From the NCBI RefSeq assembly GCF_032714615.1, contig NZ_JAWDKA010000001.1, forward strand, positions 124,001 to 188,000: 64,000 bases of DNA. Direction: 5' to 3'. Below, piece after piece: positions 24,392 to 33,637 of the stretch. Each line of letters opens with the position of its first letter. Position 1 is the stretch's first letter. Position numbers and translations under genes: made by a program. The notes below the pieces were generated by a model that had not been told where the DNA came from, did no database searches, and saw only the letters and a program-made list of their open reading frames with translations. The DNA comes from Methanorbis furvi (GTDB lineage Archaea > Halobacteriota > Methanomicrobia > Methanomicrobiales > Methanocorpusculaceae).

Positions 24392-26038
24392 TTACTCGTT
24401 CTTAGGTTTGTTCCCGCGGGTCTGCATCTTATAGAAAACGATCACAATCACCACGATCGCCGCAATATATGAGAGCAGAGAGAAGTATCCAGCCTCTGCC
24501 GGCTGACTCATCAGAACAAGTGAGAGACCGATCACAATCGCTGAAACCATCAGACCGATAACCAGTTTGTCAATCGAACTCTCAAGTGTTACCCGAAGAT
24601 CGCCGATCTCTTTTGCCGCCACATCGATTCTGAGTTTTCCTTCGGATGCCATCTCCAGAACCGCAGACAACTGCTGCGGCACACGCGAAAGATCTTCGAG
24701 CCTGACTTTTGCATCAAGGATTTTCTTCTGCACATTCTCCGGATCCCTGACATCCTCTGCGATCAGCTTCTTTAAGTACGGCTCTGCTTCCTTGGCAAAC
24801 TCAAGCTCAGGATCAAGCGTGAACGCAATGTTTGAAACAAGCATCAGCGCCTTTAACAGCTGCATAAGATTTGGTGGAACACGAATATTGTTTCTCTGGA
24901 ACAGCTCCTGAATTGCGCCAACGAGTCCCGAGAAGTTCATCTGTGCTCCCATATCCTTGCTGTCCTGCAGAGCAAGATACAGTTCGCCGCGGAACTCATC
25001 GATGCCTGATGCTGGAATTTTCACCCCGAGATTTTTGACGTATCGAATCGTCATATCAGTATCCGCGGAAAACAGCGCAAGCATGAGAGAGATGAATTTG
25101 TTCCGCGTGTCCTTCATCAGAACACCGCAGACACCAAAGTCAAGGAAAACCAGATCACCTTTCGGCGAGACACGGATGTTTCCTGCATGCGGGTCACCGT
25201 GATAAAATCCGTTCTGGAAAATCTGAACCATGAAGGATTTCAGCCCGCGGCTGGCAAGATCTTTTGGATCCATACCCATCGCAACAATCTCCTCCACCGC
25301 ATCACATCTGACTCCTGAGACAAACTCCATTGCAAGCAGACGTTTTCCCGAGAACTCCCAGTAAATTTTCGGGACCTTGATACCGGGAATTCCTGAGACA
25401 CGCATGTTTCGTGCGAGCCTTTCTGCATTCATACCGTCGCGGGTAAAGTCCAGCTCTTTTTTGATCTGAACAGAAAAGTCATCGACAAGCGTTACCGGAT
25501 TATAGAGACGAAGGTCAGGACGTTTCTCCTCAATCTTTTCGGCAAGGGATCTGAGAAGCACGATGTCCTGTTCAATTCTCTCCTGAATGTTGGGGCGCTG
25601 AATCTTCAGGGCAAGCTCGGTTCCGTCCTGCATAACGGCACGATACACCTGGGAGATGGATGCTGCGGCAAGCGGTTTTGGATCAAGCGAGGTGAAGACG
25701 TCACGCCAGTCAGGGATGTACTCGTCCAGTGTCGGGATGACCTCATCGAACGGAACAACACCGACCCTGTCCTGCAGCTTGGAGAGTTCGTCGATCATCT
25801 CGGGCGGGAAGAGTTCGGTTCTCGTACTCATCAGCTGACCGAACTTGACAAAGGTCGGGCCAAGTTCTTCGAGGGCCATGCGGACTCTTGCATAGATCGA
25901 GTATGAGCTGAAATCGTCCTGTGTCGACTTCTTGGTGTTGATAAATCCCGGGAAAAGTTCGTTGAGATAGTAGGAAAATCCGTACTTCATCAGTACATCA
26001 AAGATCTGTCCGTATCTCCGAATGCTTACGCTTGCCAT
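24392..26038 (-). CDS. ABC1/AarF/UbiB-family protein kinase-like
   Basis: A 548-residue protein of the atypical kinase family that includes bacterial UbiB and eukaryotic ADCK. The ABC1 signature regions are LGPTFVKFGQLMSTR (KxGQ motif), ALKIQRPN (nucleotide lysine), YHGDPHAGNIRV and FLDFGVCG. The last ~60 residues form two transmembrane helices. In bacteria the family supports quinone synthesis, but methanogens of this type lack ubiquinone, so the role here is open; a membrane lipid or cofactor function is possible. Confidence 0.9.
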   Translation of the reverse strand: MASVSIRRYGQIFDVLMKYGFSYYLNELFPGFINTKKSTQDDFSSYSIYARVRMALEELGPTFVKFGQLMSTRTELFPPEMIDELSKLQDRVGVVPFDEVIPTLDEYIPDWRDVFTSLDPKPLAAASISQVYRAVMQDGTELALKIQRPNIQERIEQDIVLLRSLAEKIEEKRPDLRLYNPVTLVDDFSVQIKKELDFTRDGMNAERLARNMRVSGIPGIKVPKIYWEFSGKRLLAMEFVSGVRCDAVEEIVAMGMDPKDLASRGLKSFMVQIFQNGFYHGDPHAGNIRVSPKGDLVFLDFGVCGVLMKDTRNKFISLMLALFSADTDMTIRYVKNLGVKIPASGIDEFRGELYLALQDSKDMGAQMNFSGLVGAIQELFQRNNIRVPPNLMQLLKALMLVSNIAFTLDPELEFAKEAEPYLKKLIAEDVRDPENVQKKILDAKVRLEDLSRVPQQLSAVLEMASEGKLRIDVAAKEIGDLRVTLESSIDKLVIGLMVSAIVIGLSLVLMSQPAEAGYFSLLSYIAAIVVIVIVFYKMQTRGNKPKNE

Positions 26039-26092
26039 TGTATATGTGTTATTTAGTCGTCGCAGATGTTAATTGTCACGGTGGGGACGACT

Positions 26093-26614
26093 TTACCCGA
26101 TATACTCGCTCTGTATCTTTAGTACTTCTTCACTGTTCTTTGCCTCCGCATACTCGGCGAGCGGTTCGGCGTTGAGGGCAAGGAAGTTTAGGCCCCAGTG
26201 AAACTTTGCGAGCACTGCTTTTGCCTGTTCTGCTTCTCCGAGGATGTGAAGGGTTGCGGCGATTGCTTCGACTGAGGTGAGGGTGAAGGGTTTGCCGAAG
26301 TTGACCGGGTTTGCGGCGACGAGGAAGGGAAGCGCCCGCCTTCCTTTCCATGAGGTGAGGTTTGCGGTGTCGAGTACTTCCCATGAACAGTCAAGTGCGG
26401 TGATTGACCGCACCCAGTTTCTGTCGGCAGGCGAGATGACAAACTCTGCGGTCGGGTCCAGAAGAAGTGTACTTTTTGAAATTTCCTGGATGCGGCCAAC
26501 TATCCGCATCATGCCGAACCGTTCCAGTTTTTTCATGGTACATTTTTTCGGATCGCAGGAGTTGTCGCGGTATGCGATGAGAGGTATTCCTTTTGTCCGT
26601 GTTTGGTCCGCCAT
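26093..26614 (-). CDS. tsr3: 16S rRNA aminocarboxypropyltransferase Tsr3
   Basis: A 173-residue SPOUT-like enzyme. It transfers the aminocarboxypropyl group of SAM to a (hyper)modified uridine of small-subunit rRNA; the family exists in archaea and eukaryotes. The opening YRDNSCDPKKCTMKKLERFG and ALDCSWE and NPVNFGKP are hallmarks of DUF367/Tsr3. The start of the NTase gene lies upstream on the same strand with a 10-bp gap, so the two are probably co-transcribed. Confidence 0.92.
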   Translation of the reverse strand: MADQTRTKGIPLIAYRDNSCDPKKCTMKKLERFGMMRIVGRIQEISKSTLLLDPTAEFVISPADRNWVRSITALDCSWEVLDTANLTSWKGRRALPFLVAANPVNFGKPFTLTSVEAIAATLHILGEAEQAKAVLAKFHWGLNFLALNAEPLAEYAEAKNSEEVLKIQSEYIG

Positions 26615-26624
26615 TGTTTGTATG

Positions 26625-27341
26625 TTATTGGGCCTGCACGGTTATTCTGATTTCGGGTGAGGCGTCCTGCATTTCTCTGAGGAGAGCTCCTGTCCAGGAG
26701 ATCAGCTGCTGATAATTTCGGCCAGGATTTTTCTGACGCATGTCAGCTTCGCCATCCCAGTTCATGAACGAGAGAAGTATCTCCTGTTCGATTCCTGAGA
26801 GCTCTGTGAGGAGATCTTTTCTGGTGGTGATGTACTCGTATGTTCTGAGATAATGTACGAGTTTGAGGAGGAAGGAGGAAGTTTTGTAGGCATACTGAAG
26901 ATTTTCGACTCTGTTGTCTCCTTGGTCGTAGAGGTATCTGTGGCATGCTTCATGATAGAGGTTTGCCGCAGAAATTTTTACGCTGTCACAGATGTTTTCT
27001 CTTGTGACCGGCGGAAGGAGTTGTGCGAGTTCTCCGTGCCAGTTTTTTGTTTCTTTGGCGAGCTGGAAGAGTTCATGTTTGGGCCAGGCGAGAAGTTCCT
27101 CTTTCCCACAGATAAATCCGCATGCCTTCTCTCCCTCAGGCATTTTCGCGACGATTGTTTTGTATGCGGCAAGGTCTGCGAGCGCAAGTTCGTCAAGGAT
27201 GACCATGACGTCGATGTCACTTTCTTCGGTTGCTTCGTTTCGCAGATAGCTTCCCTGAAGTCCTGCGAAGATGAGCCTTTCGCCAAACTGCGAGAGTAGT
27301 TTTGCGGTGAGTTCGTTCATCCAGCTCTGTGTTTCTATCAT
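26625..27341 (-). CDS. Nucleotidyltransferase-fold protein with helical C-terminal domain
   Basis: A 238-residue protein. The minimal nucleotidyltransferase motif appears at residues 30-48 as GSYLRNEATEESDIDVMVI (GS-x(n)-D-x-D). The C-terminal half is all-helical, with a HEPN-like look (NLYHEACHRYLYDQ, then helices to about 225). In bacteria, MNT and HEPN partners often form toxin-antitoxin pairs; here they may be fused in one chain, or this is a nucleotidyltransferase with a substrate-binding helical domain. The function is unknown. Confidence 0.7.
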   Translation of the reverse strand: MIETQSWMNELTAKLLSQFGERLIFAGLQGSYLRNEATEESDIDVMVILDELALADLAAYKTIVAKMPEGEKACGFICGKEELLAWPKHELFQLAKETKNWHGELAQLLPPVTRENICDSVKISAANLYHEACHRYLYDQGDNRVENLQYAYKTSSFLLKLVHYLRTYEYITTRKDLLTELSGIEQEILLSFMNWDGEADMRQKNPGRNYQQLISWTGALLREMQDASPEIRITVQAQ

Positions 27342-27421
27342 GATCTCTTCTCTGATATTTGCGGTACTGTGTCTGTATGAAATGCGGATAAGTGTTTTGT
27401 CTGTTGTGGTGTTGTAGCTTC

Positions 27422-27772
27422 AGCTCCGCCCACGGAAAAACAGAACACACGGAATAGGCACGGAAAAAAAGAGCACGGAGCAGACGTGAACATCACGGAA
27501 ATTTTCAAAATTTTTTTCAAAGATTATTTTGTGAGAGTCTGAAAATATTTTTTTAGTGAAGTTATGTGGCCGATCTTGTTCACAAAATATTTCTAAAAAA
27601 AATTTTCAAAAATTATTTCGTGAGAGCCCGAATAATATTTTTTTTGAGTGAGAGTTCCGTGCTGTTCACGTCTGCTCCGTGATCTTTTTTTCCGTGAAAT
27701 TTCTGTGTGTTCCCGCGAAGCGGTAAGCAGGCCGCAGGCATGCGTCTCGTGTGTTCCGTGGGCGGAGCAGAA
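27422..27772. repeat. Palindromic element, copy 3 (long interior)
   Basis: The arms are at 27422-27502 and about 27655-27772. The right arm carries the extra block CGAAGCGGTAAGCAGGCCGC seen also in copies 4 and 9. The AT-rich interior is homologous to copy 2 (ATTATTTTGTGAGAGTC...). It fills the divergent region between the NTase gene and the fusion gene at 27852. Confidence 0.85.
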
Positions 27773-27851
27773 CGTAATGGACAAACAGAAAATAATACCG
27801 ACATACCCTCCCGCGGCCTTTATCCCTCATGACTTCCTATGAGACTAATTA

Positions 27852-28670
27852 ATGTACGTCCTTGCCTCGCCCTGCATTCTGAACGAAAAACTTCGTGCTG
27901 AAGGAATCACCACCGATGCAGACCGTGCTGTATGGGCTGCGGCTGTTGCGAGATGCAGACGTTTTTCAATAGAAATTATTCCGCTTCCCTGTCCCGAGAC
28001 ATTGTTTCTCGGCGTGCCCCGTACTCCCGGATCTTTTCTTGACCGGTTGAATGTGCCGGAGTTTTCTGTTCTTCTTGAGAGGCTTGAGGCTGATGTCAGA
28101 GCTCTTATTGCAGAGAGAGGTGAAGCGCCGCTTGCAATTATCGGCGTGAACTCGTCCCCTACCTGCGGTATCTCAACGACCTATTACAGCGATGAAAAGT
28201 CAGCAGGTCCCGGAGTTTTTCTGAAGCGGTTTTCTGATATTCCATTGATTGATGTGAGACAGTTTGCGCAGTACCGGATTTATCTTGCAGCGCCGTTATT
28301 TTCCGAGGCACAGAGAGTTTACAATCAGGCTCTTGCTGATCTGCTTTCCTCACGCTGTTATGACGTTCATCTGCCGCAGAAACTTGATACCGCCGAGTCG
28401 CGGGGTGAAGGCCGTGAGGAGTTCATCTATCACCAGAATCTTTCCGATCTGCGGGACAGTGACATTGTGGTTGCGGTAATTGACGGGTCTGACGCAGACT
28501 CCGGCACCGCATGGGAGATGGGGTATGCGACCGCTCTTGGCAAACGAGTGATTGCTGTCCGGACGGATTTCCGGCAGTACAGCGAGAGGGAGCTCGTGAA
28601 TCTGATGCTTGAGATGGAGGCAGAAGTAGTGAGGAGCAGTGAGGAACTGATGGCACTGTTGTTTTTGTGA
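27852..28670 (+). CDS. Fusion: TudS-like [4Fe-4S] desulfidase domain plus nucleoside deoxyribosyltransferase
   Basis: A 272-residue protein with two domains. Residues 1-125 resemble DUF523/TudS thiouracil desulfidase: three Cys (8, 47, 105) lie in ASPC, PCPE and SSPTCG contexts, spaced as the three Cys that hold the TudS cluster, with PRTPG after the second. Residues 130-272 are a nucleoside 2-deoxyribosyltransferase-like domain (YLAAPLFSEAQ, DGSDADSGTAWEMGYA). The pairing suggests salvage or detoxification of modified nucleosides, for example removal of sulfur from thiolated bases. This is inference. Confidence 0.7.
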   Translation: MYVLASPCILNEKLRAEGITTDADRAVWAAAVARCRRFSIEIIPLPCPETLFLGVPRTPGSFLDRLNVPEFSVLLERLEADVRALIAERGEAPLAIIGVNSSPTCGISTTYYSDEKSAGPGVFLKRFSDIPLIDVRQFAQYRIYLAAPLFSEAQRVYNQALADLLSSRCYDVHLPQKLDTAESRGEGREEFIYHQNLSDLRDSDIVVAVIDGSDADSGTAWEMGYATALGKRVIAVRTDFRQYSERELVNLMLEMEAEVVRSSEELMALLFL

Positions 28671-28746
28671 TACTGCAAAAAAAATTCTGGACAATGCCGC
28701 AATAATTTTTCCAAAGAATTTTCAAAAAAAAAAGAAAAAGAAGGAT

Positions 28747-29553
28747 TTACTCCTTCAGAGTGTAGAGGTGGCCGTAAACGACCTCGCCCTTGCTCTTTGA
28801 GTGGCGTTCGCCAAGGTCACCGATGAACACGTTGAAGACATGCTTCTCACCGTCAACCTCAATCTCCCGCTCCTCAACCTTCTTGAAACCGGGCATCATT
28901 ACATCGCAGCCCTTGAAGACGTAGATCTCGCCTTTTACCATCTGACCACCGACACGGCGGTGAGCCTTGCCTTTGATGATGATTGTTCCACCGTCAGCGT
29001 GAGTACCGGTGTGGATATCCACGTTACCCTCAACGATGATCGTTCCACCGTTCATGAAGGTACCAAGGTCAGAGCCTGCATCACCCTTAACACGGATGAG
29101 ACCGCCCTGCATTCCACGCCAGTCGCCGCGGTATGCTGCGCCGAGATAGTTCCAGGCACGGCCTTCGACCAGCATCTCTCCGCCCTTCATCTGAAGGCCG
29201 GAGAAGGAGCGGACATCTCCCTTAACGTGGAGCTTGCCGCCGGTCATCCAGGAGCCCGTGAACATATCTGCGGTTCCGTTGACAACAACTTCGCCTGCGC
29301 TCATCCATGCACCGAAGTACTTGCACTTCGAGGTTCCCGGACCATAGACATCGATCTTCGTCTCTGCTGCGGTTGCACCGGCAGATCCTGAGATCTCGAA
29401 CCAGTCGCCGAGCTTGTAGTTGGACTTACCCTCCGAACATGGAAGTGCTGCAATAGCCTCAAGGGACTTTCCGGCAAACTTGTCCGGAGTAACACTCTCG
29501 CATTCGAGGTAGAGGGTCGGGACTTTCTTTAACTTAATGGTTACCGTCTTCAT
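28747..29553 (-). CDS. fwdC: Formylmethanofuran dehydrogenase subunit C
   Basis: A 268-residue subunit built of a right-handed beta helix with many G-x-x-x-x-G-x-[LIV] repeats (YRGDWRGMQGGLIRVKGDAG, then GTFMNGGTIIVEG), the fold also seen in the glutamate synthase C-terminal domain. It joins FwdA to FwdB/D in the complex. It is the last gene of the ten-gene operon, three bases after fwdA. The A/T-rich stretch at 28680-28740 may end the transcript. Confidence 0.95.
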   Translation of the reverse strand: MKTVTIKLKKVPTLYLECESVTPDKFAGKSLEAIAALPCSEGKSNYKLGDWFEISGSAGATAAETKIDVYGPGTSKCKYFGAWMSAGEVVVNGTADMFTGSWMTGGKLHVKGDVRSFSGLQMKGGEMLVEGRAWNYLGAAYRGDWRGMQGGLIRVKGDAGSDLGTFMNGGTIIVEGNVDIHTGTHADGGTIIIKGKAHRRVGGQMVKGEIYVFKGCDVMMPGFKKVEEREIEVDGEKHVFNVFIGDLGERHSKSKGEVVYGHLYTLKE

Positions 29554-29556
29554 GTC

Positions 29557-31266
29557 TTACACCTCGATAATCTCCTGGTGCGGAGCATAGTGATCAATAA
29601 CCTCGTAGTTGCCAAGGCTGACACTGTAGTACTTCAGGAACTTCTCGTTGATATCATGCATGACCTGCTTGTTCTCAGGTACTTTTGCATTGACCCAGTA
29701 GGTCTTCTTAACGACCGGGTCAGCATCGAGAACAACACCGTTCTCAACAACCTTAACGCCGTCCTTGATGAAGTATGCAGACTTTGCAAATGCATTCTCA
29801 AGCTCAATACCCTTCTGCATATTGTCAGGGTTGATGTTGTAGACTGCAACGTTTGCATTCATGCCGGGAGCAAGACCACCCATAGAGCCGGACAGACCAA
29901 GAACCTGTGCAGGTCCTGCACGGGTCATCTGGGACAGCTCGTAGAGGTTGATCTCACGGTCGATCTCAGCAAGATAGGTTGCATCGATAACTTTCGTTGC
30001 GTACTTGAAGCTGTTCAGGAGATCGTCACGATACTTCTTGTCCATCAGCCATGCGTAGAGACGCGGGTAGCGGGTGAACGGACCTGCATTCGGGTGATCG
30101 GTAGTGATCATCGTCCGCATCGGATCTGCTGCGAAGAGCGGAACCTCAAGACCGATTGCCCACTGAATGTCGCAGACCTTTACCTTCGGGTCGTACACGT
30201 ACGGAACAACACCGGAAGAGGTCTCAAGCTCGACATCCACGTTACCCCACTTCAGGTGGTTCAGGGCACCAAGGTGGTACTCGAACGGACCGTCAGCAGT
30301 CATCGTCGTGGTCTCGTCAAGGGTGACGCTACCGGAGTCGATGGAGATCTGCGGAGTCTTGTTCACATAGTCCATGACTTCCTTGGACTTGGACTCGAAG
30401 TCGCCCCATCCGGTTCCGCCGTAGGAGTGGAACTGAATGTGGGTGTGGTGCAGAACAGTCTTACGGCCGAGGTTGTTGTTCGGCTTAAAGTCCTCTGCGA
30501 TCTTCAGAGAGTCAAGGGTCGTCTGGAAGTTGCCCGGGTTACCCAGGTTGTTGGAGTGAAGGTGGACGGAGTGCGGCAGGTGCAGCTCTTCGTTCGTGGT
30601 GATAAGACCTGCAATGATCTCTTTGGGCGTAATTTCAAAGTACGGCACCGGATCATTGACGGTCATACAGTTCAGACCCCAGGCCCATGCCTCGGATCCT
30701 CCCGGGTTCACACACTTAATACCGTATCCTTTGGTCTGGCGGAGCATCCATGCAACATATGCTGCTGCATTGTCGATCTCGCCGTTCTTCAGGTACTCGA
30801 ACATGAACCAGTTGTTGCCGAAAACCGGCATTGCTGCTTCATCAACGATCGGGGTGTCGCGAATCTCCTCGTGCGTGTGGCGCGAGTAAAGTGGCGGCAT
30901 TGCAGCTTCCATCAGGAAGGCAAAACCCATACGTGCGTACTCGTATCCGGTCTTGTAGACGGTCGGAATAGAGAATCCACCCTCGATCTTTGTCTTCGGG
31001 TCGATCTTTGCAGAGCAGCGCTCGCCAAGGCGGAACTTATCCTCCGGGCGGTACCAGCGGCCGAGGTTGACCTTCGGACCTGCGACGTGGGTGTGCACAT
31101 CAAGAGCACCGGCCATGACAGACTTGCCGGTTGCATCAATGACGGTTGCGGAGTTGCTGACTTTGTCAACAATCTTGCCGTCTTTCATGCAGACGTCAGC
31201 GACGTCGCCTTTGTGACCGGTTACTGCATCGAACACATGACCGTTTTTAATGATAATTTCTGTCAT
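29557..31266 (-). CDS. fwdA: Formylmethanofuran dehydrogenase subunit A (formyl hydrolase)
   Basis: A 569-residue amidohydrolase-fold subunit. It transfers the formyl group between formate made at FwdB and methanofuran at a binuclear metal site. Metal-binding motifs are DVHTHVAGP near residue 56, SVHLHSNNLG and HHTHIQFH. The length matches methanogen FwdA. It overlaps nothing but lies three bases after fwdB and before fwdC. Confidence 0.97.
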   Translation of the reverse strand: MTEIIIKNGHVFDAVTGHKGDVADVCMKDGKIVDKVSNSATVIDATGKSVMAGALDVHTHVAGPKVNLGRWYRPEDKFRLGERCSAKIDPKTKIEGGFSIPTVYKTGYEYARMGFAFLMEAAMPPLYSRHTHEEIRDTPIVDEAAMPVFGNNWFMFEYLKNGEIDNAAAYVAWMLRQTKGYGIKCVNPGGSEAWAWGLNCMTVNDPVPYFEITPKEIIAGLITTNEELHLPHSVHLHSNNLGNPGNFQTTLDSLKIAEDFKPNNNLGRKTVLHHTHIQFHSYGGTGWGDFESKSKEVMDYVNKTPQISIDSGSVTLDETTTMTADGPFEYHLGALNHLKWGNVDVELETSSGVVPYVYDPKVKVCDIQWAIGLEVPLFAADPMRTMITTDHPNAGPFTRYPRLYAWLMDKKYRDDLLNSFKYATKVIDATYLAEIDREINLYELSQMTRAGPAQVLGLSGSMGGLAPGMNANVAVYNINPDNMQKGIELENAFAKSAYFIKDGVKVVENGVVLDADPVVKKTYWVNAKVPENKQVMHDINEKFLKYYSVSLGNYEVIDHYAPHQEIIEV

Positions 31267-31268
31267 AT

Positions 31269-32636
31269 TCAGGTCTCCTGTTCAATCTTTGCAAGATACT
31301 CGGATGCGTCCTTCACACCGTTCTCTGCGAGAATCTCGTCGACTCTCTTGGCGATACGGTTGAAGAGCTCCTCATCATCAAGGACTCCTTCGGGTGCATC
31401 GACACACTTACGGGTCTCGATTGGGACGTTGTCCATACGGTAACAGCATCCGCCGACTTCAACGCCGACGATTGCGACCGGAATGTGGAGGTCTGAGAGT
31501 TCTGTCGACATGCTGATGTGCGGGTCGATGGTAATCGTTGGAATGCTTGCCATAACTCTGGTTGCCTCGAACGGGAAGTGGGCGGCAAGGTCGCTTGCAA
31601 TGACTACGCAGGCATCAACTTCGTGACGGACAAGTAAGTCCACAGAGGTGGTCTCTCCCGGGTTGTGACGTGCCACTGTCAGTCTTGACAGATCGCATGC
31701 GAACGGGTAACCATACTGCCATCCAAGAACCTGACCTGCACCGGTAACGTTGTAGTGACCGCGCATTGCAATGAGCACTGCTTTGGTGTAGTCGTTTAAG
31801 TCACGGATGAAGTTGATTGCCTCGTCGATGTTGTGGTTTCTTCCAAGTGTGTGGGTAAGTCCCATACCGAAGAAGAGGGTCACGAAACGACCGGACTTGA
31901 GGATCTCAATGACTTCTTTGATCTTCTCTGCAGGAACTCCGCCGACTTCAGCGGGGATTTCCTCACCGCGAAGAACGGTTCTGAATGCATCGATGATTTC
32001 GTAGTCGTAGCTCTGTTTAATGCGCACAAAGGCATCTGCTACTTTTGCAGTGTCGGTTTCACGGCAGTCAACACAGATGATCTTTCTTCCTTTCTGACCC
32101 TTTGCGGTGAAGAATCCGCGGGGGAAGATAGAGTATCTGGACATGTGACGCGGGTGAGCGTGTGCAGGGTTGCATCCCCAGAAGATGATACGGTCAGCAC
32201 GGTTCTTAACCTCACCAAGGGTACAGGACGGAACTCCGGTATCCTGAATTGCGAGGAGAGAGGATCCATGGCAGACGGTTGCACAGTTATCGATGACACC
32301 GCCGGTCTTCTCTGCAAGTACGTTACCTGCTGAGATTGCTTCACAGTTGGTGGATGACCATCCGTAGAACAACGGCTTCTTTGCTTTGAGGAGTGTCTTT
32401 GCAGTGAAGTCGATTGCTTCGTCGTAGGAAACGTCCTTGTACGTTCCGTCAGCCTGACGCATACGCGGAACAATTACACGACCCGGGTTGCCAACGTGGA
32501 GATATTTTTCTGCACCGATTGCACAGGCATTTCTGACCTGCAAAATCTTCTTTCCGTCGTCGGTGACGTCGACTTCAAGGTCATCGCAAAGTGTACCGCA
32601 GAATGTACAGATTACGTTCTTAATTGTTTTAGTCAT
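31269..32636 (-). CDS. fwdB: Formylmethanofuran dehydrogenase subunit B (Mo/W catalytic)
   Basis: A 455-residue catalytic subunit of the formate dehydrogenase-like class, which reduces CO2 to formate using Mo or W pterin. The N-terminal [4Fe-4S] motif is CTFCGTLC (Cys10, 13, 17). The metal-ligand region is NCATVCHGSS (Cys118/122), so the enzyme uses Cys and not selenocysteine. Whether it is the Mo (Fmd) or W (Fwd) isoenzyme cannot be told from sequence. It overlaps fwdD by eight bases. Confidence 0.96.
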   Translation of the reverse strand: MTKTIKNVICTFCGTLCDDLEVDVTDDGKKILQVRNACAIGAEKYLHVGNPGRVIVPRMRQADGTYKDVSYDEAIDFTAKTLLKAKKPLFYGWSSTNCEAISAGNVLAEKTGGVIDNCATVCHGSSLLAIQDTGVPSCTLGEVKNRADRIIFWGCNPAHAHPRHMSRYSIFPRGFFTAKGQKGRKIICVDCRETDTAKVADAFVRIKQSYDYEIIDAFRTVLRGEEIPAEVGGVPAEKIKEVIEILKSGRFVTLFFGMGLTHTLGRNHNIDEAINFIRDLNDYTKAVLIAMRGHYNVTGAGQVLGWQYGYPFACDLSRLTVARHNPGETTSVDLLVRHEVDACVVIASDLAAHFPFEATRVMASIPTITIDPHISMSTELSDLHIPVAIVGVEVGGCCYRMDNVPIETRKCVDAPEGVLDDEELFNRIAKRVDEILAENGVKDASEYLAKIEQET

Positions 32637-33201
32637 AGTGCGGGTCTCCTACATATTTCAGACCACATTTTTCGTGCATAAGCTTTACAGCTTTCTCAAT
32701 TTTCTCTTGCGGAGCTGGTTCGATAAGACAGTCAAATCCGCAGAAGCATGGCTCACCAGTTGAGTACGTGTATGACGGAACAAGGATGTTTGCCCACGGT
32801 CCCATCGGGATGTGACCAAGTCCGGGGTACAGACTCTGGGTAGTGGTAACTGCCTTGAGAATAACGCTTCCTGCTGCGCTGGTGACTCTGACGTTGGTGT
32901 TGTGGTTGATTCCGAGTGCTTTGAAGTCTTCTTCGTGGAGTTCAATGATTGAACATGCGTCGAAGTACTTCTGAGATGTCTTTCCGGTTTCGATTGCAAC
33001 ACCCTGCTTGATTTCTGTGCAGGTGACAACACTGACGATGATACCGTTGCCGTATTTTCTCAGTCCGCCTTCCTTCATTGCCTGAAGTTTGAGGAGTGAG
33101 GAGTATTCGGTGGTTCCACCGACGAGGTGTGGCTTAGACCAGTCTTCGAAGTTTTCCTTCTGAAAAAGGTTTGGTAGGGGGGAGTATTCTCCTTCTGCCA
33201 T
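32629..33201 (-). CDS. fwdD: Formylmethanofuran dehydrogenase subunit D
   Basis: A 190-residue molybdopterin-dinucleotide-binding subunit that completes the FwdB active site. The core is around ELHEEDFKALGINHNTNVRVTS. The C-terminal CFCGFDCLIEPAP and the N-terminal ~60 residues are longer than in the minimal FwdD. The start ATG at 33201 lies one base after the mvhD stop and has an AGAGG site; the longer upstream reading would overlap mvhD. It is the first of the Fwd catalytic subunits in the operon. Confidence 0.93.
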   Translation of the reverse strand: MAEGEYSPLPNLFQKENFEDWSKPHLVGGTTEYSSLLKLQAMKEGGLRKYGNGIIVSVVTCTEIKQGVAIETGKTSQKYFDACSIIELHEEDFKALGINHNTNVRVTSAAGSVILKAVTTTQSLYPGLGHIPMGPWANILVPSYTYSTGEPCFCGFDCLIEPAPQEKIEKAVKLMHEKCGLKYVGDPHYD

Positions 33202-33202
33202 T

Positions 33203-33637
33203 TTAAAGACCTCTTCTCTTTCTTTCTGCTGCAATGGGGCTTGGACCGATCTCTGTGACGGTGTTGATAACATCGTTGATGACGACTGCCCACTTTGCAC
33301 CTTCTGATGCAGACACAAAGGTCATTCTGAAACGTTTGTGTTCCAGACCCATGTTCTGCATGACACTCTTTACGAGGAACATTCTCTTTGCTGCCTTGTA
33401 GTTTCCTGCAAGGTAGTGGCAGTCACCGAAGTGACAGCCGGAAACGAGAACGCCGTCTGCTCCGTCAGCGAATGCTTTCAGAACAAAGAGCGTGTCGATA
33501 CGTCCGGTACACATCACACGGACAATTCTTACGTCCGGCGGGTACTGAGTACGGGCTGAGCCCGCACCGTCTGCTCCGGCATAGGAACACCAGTTGCAGA
33601 TGATACCGATAATCTTGGGTTTCCACTCGTCAGCCAT
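33203..33637 (-). CDS. mvhD: Methyl-viologen-reducing hydrogenase delta subunit
   Basis: A 144-residue MvhD. It carries a [2Fe-2S] cluster and hands electrons to HdrA, docking the electron donor (MvhAG hydrogenase, or formate dehydrogenase in Methanomicrobiales-type methanogens). Conserved Cys are in ICNWCSYAGAD, VMCTGRID and GCHFGDCHY. No MvhA or MvhG gene is nearby, so the donor must be encoded elsewhere. Confidence 0.95.
   Translation of the reverse strand: MADEWKPKIIGIICNWCSYAGADGAGSARTQYPPDVRIVRVMCTGRIDTLFVLKAFADGADGVLVSGCHFGDCHYLAGNYKAAKRMFLVKSVMQNMGLEHKRFRMTFVSASEGAKWAVVINDVINTVTEIGPSPIAAERKRRGL

Noticed and set aside
29578-31443. A 621-codon plus-strand reading frame opposite fwdA
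   Set aside because: It is antisense to a certain gene (fwdA) in a high-GC third-position frame, has no domain and no start signal. It is a shadow.
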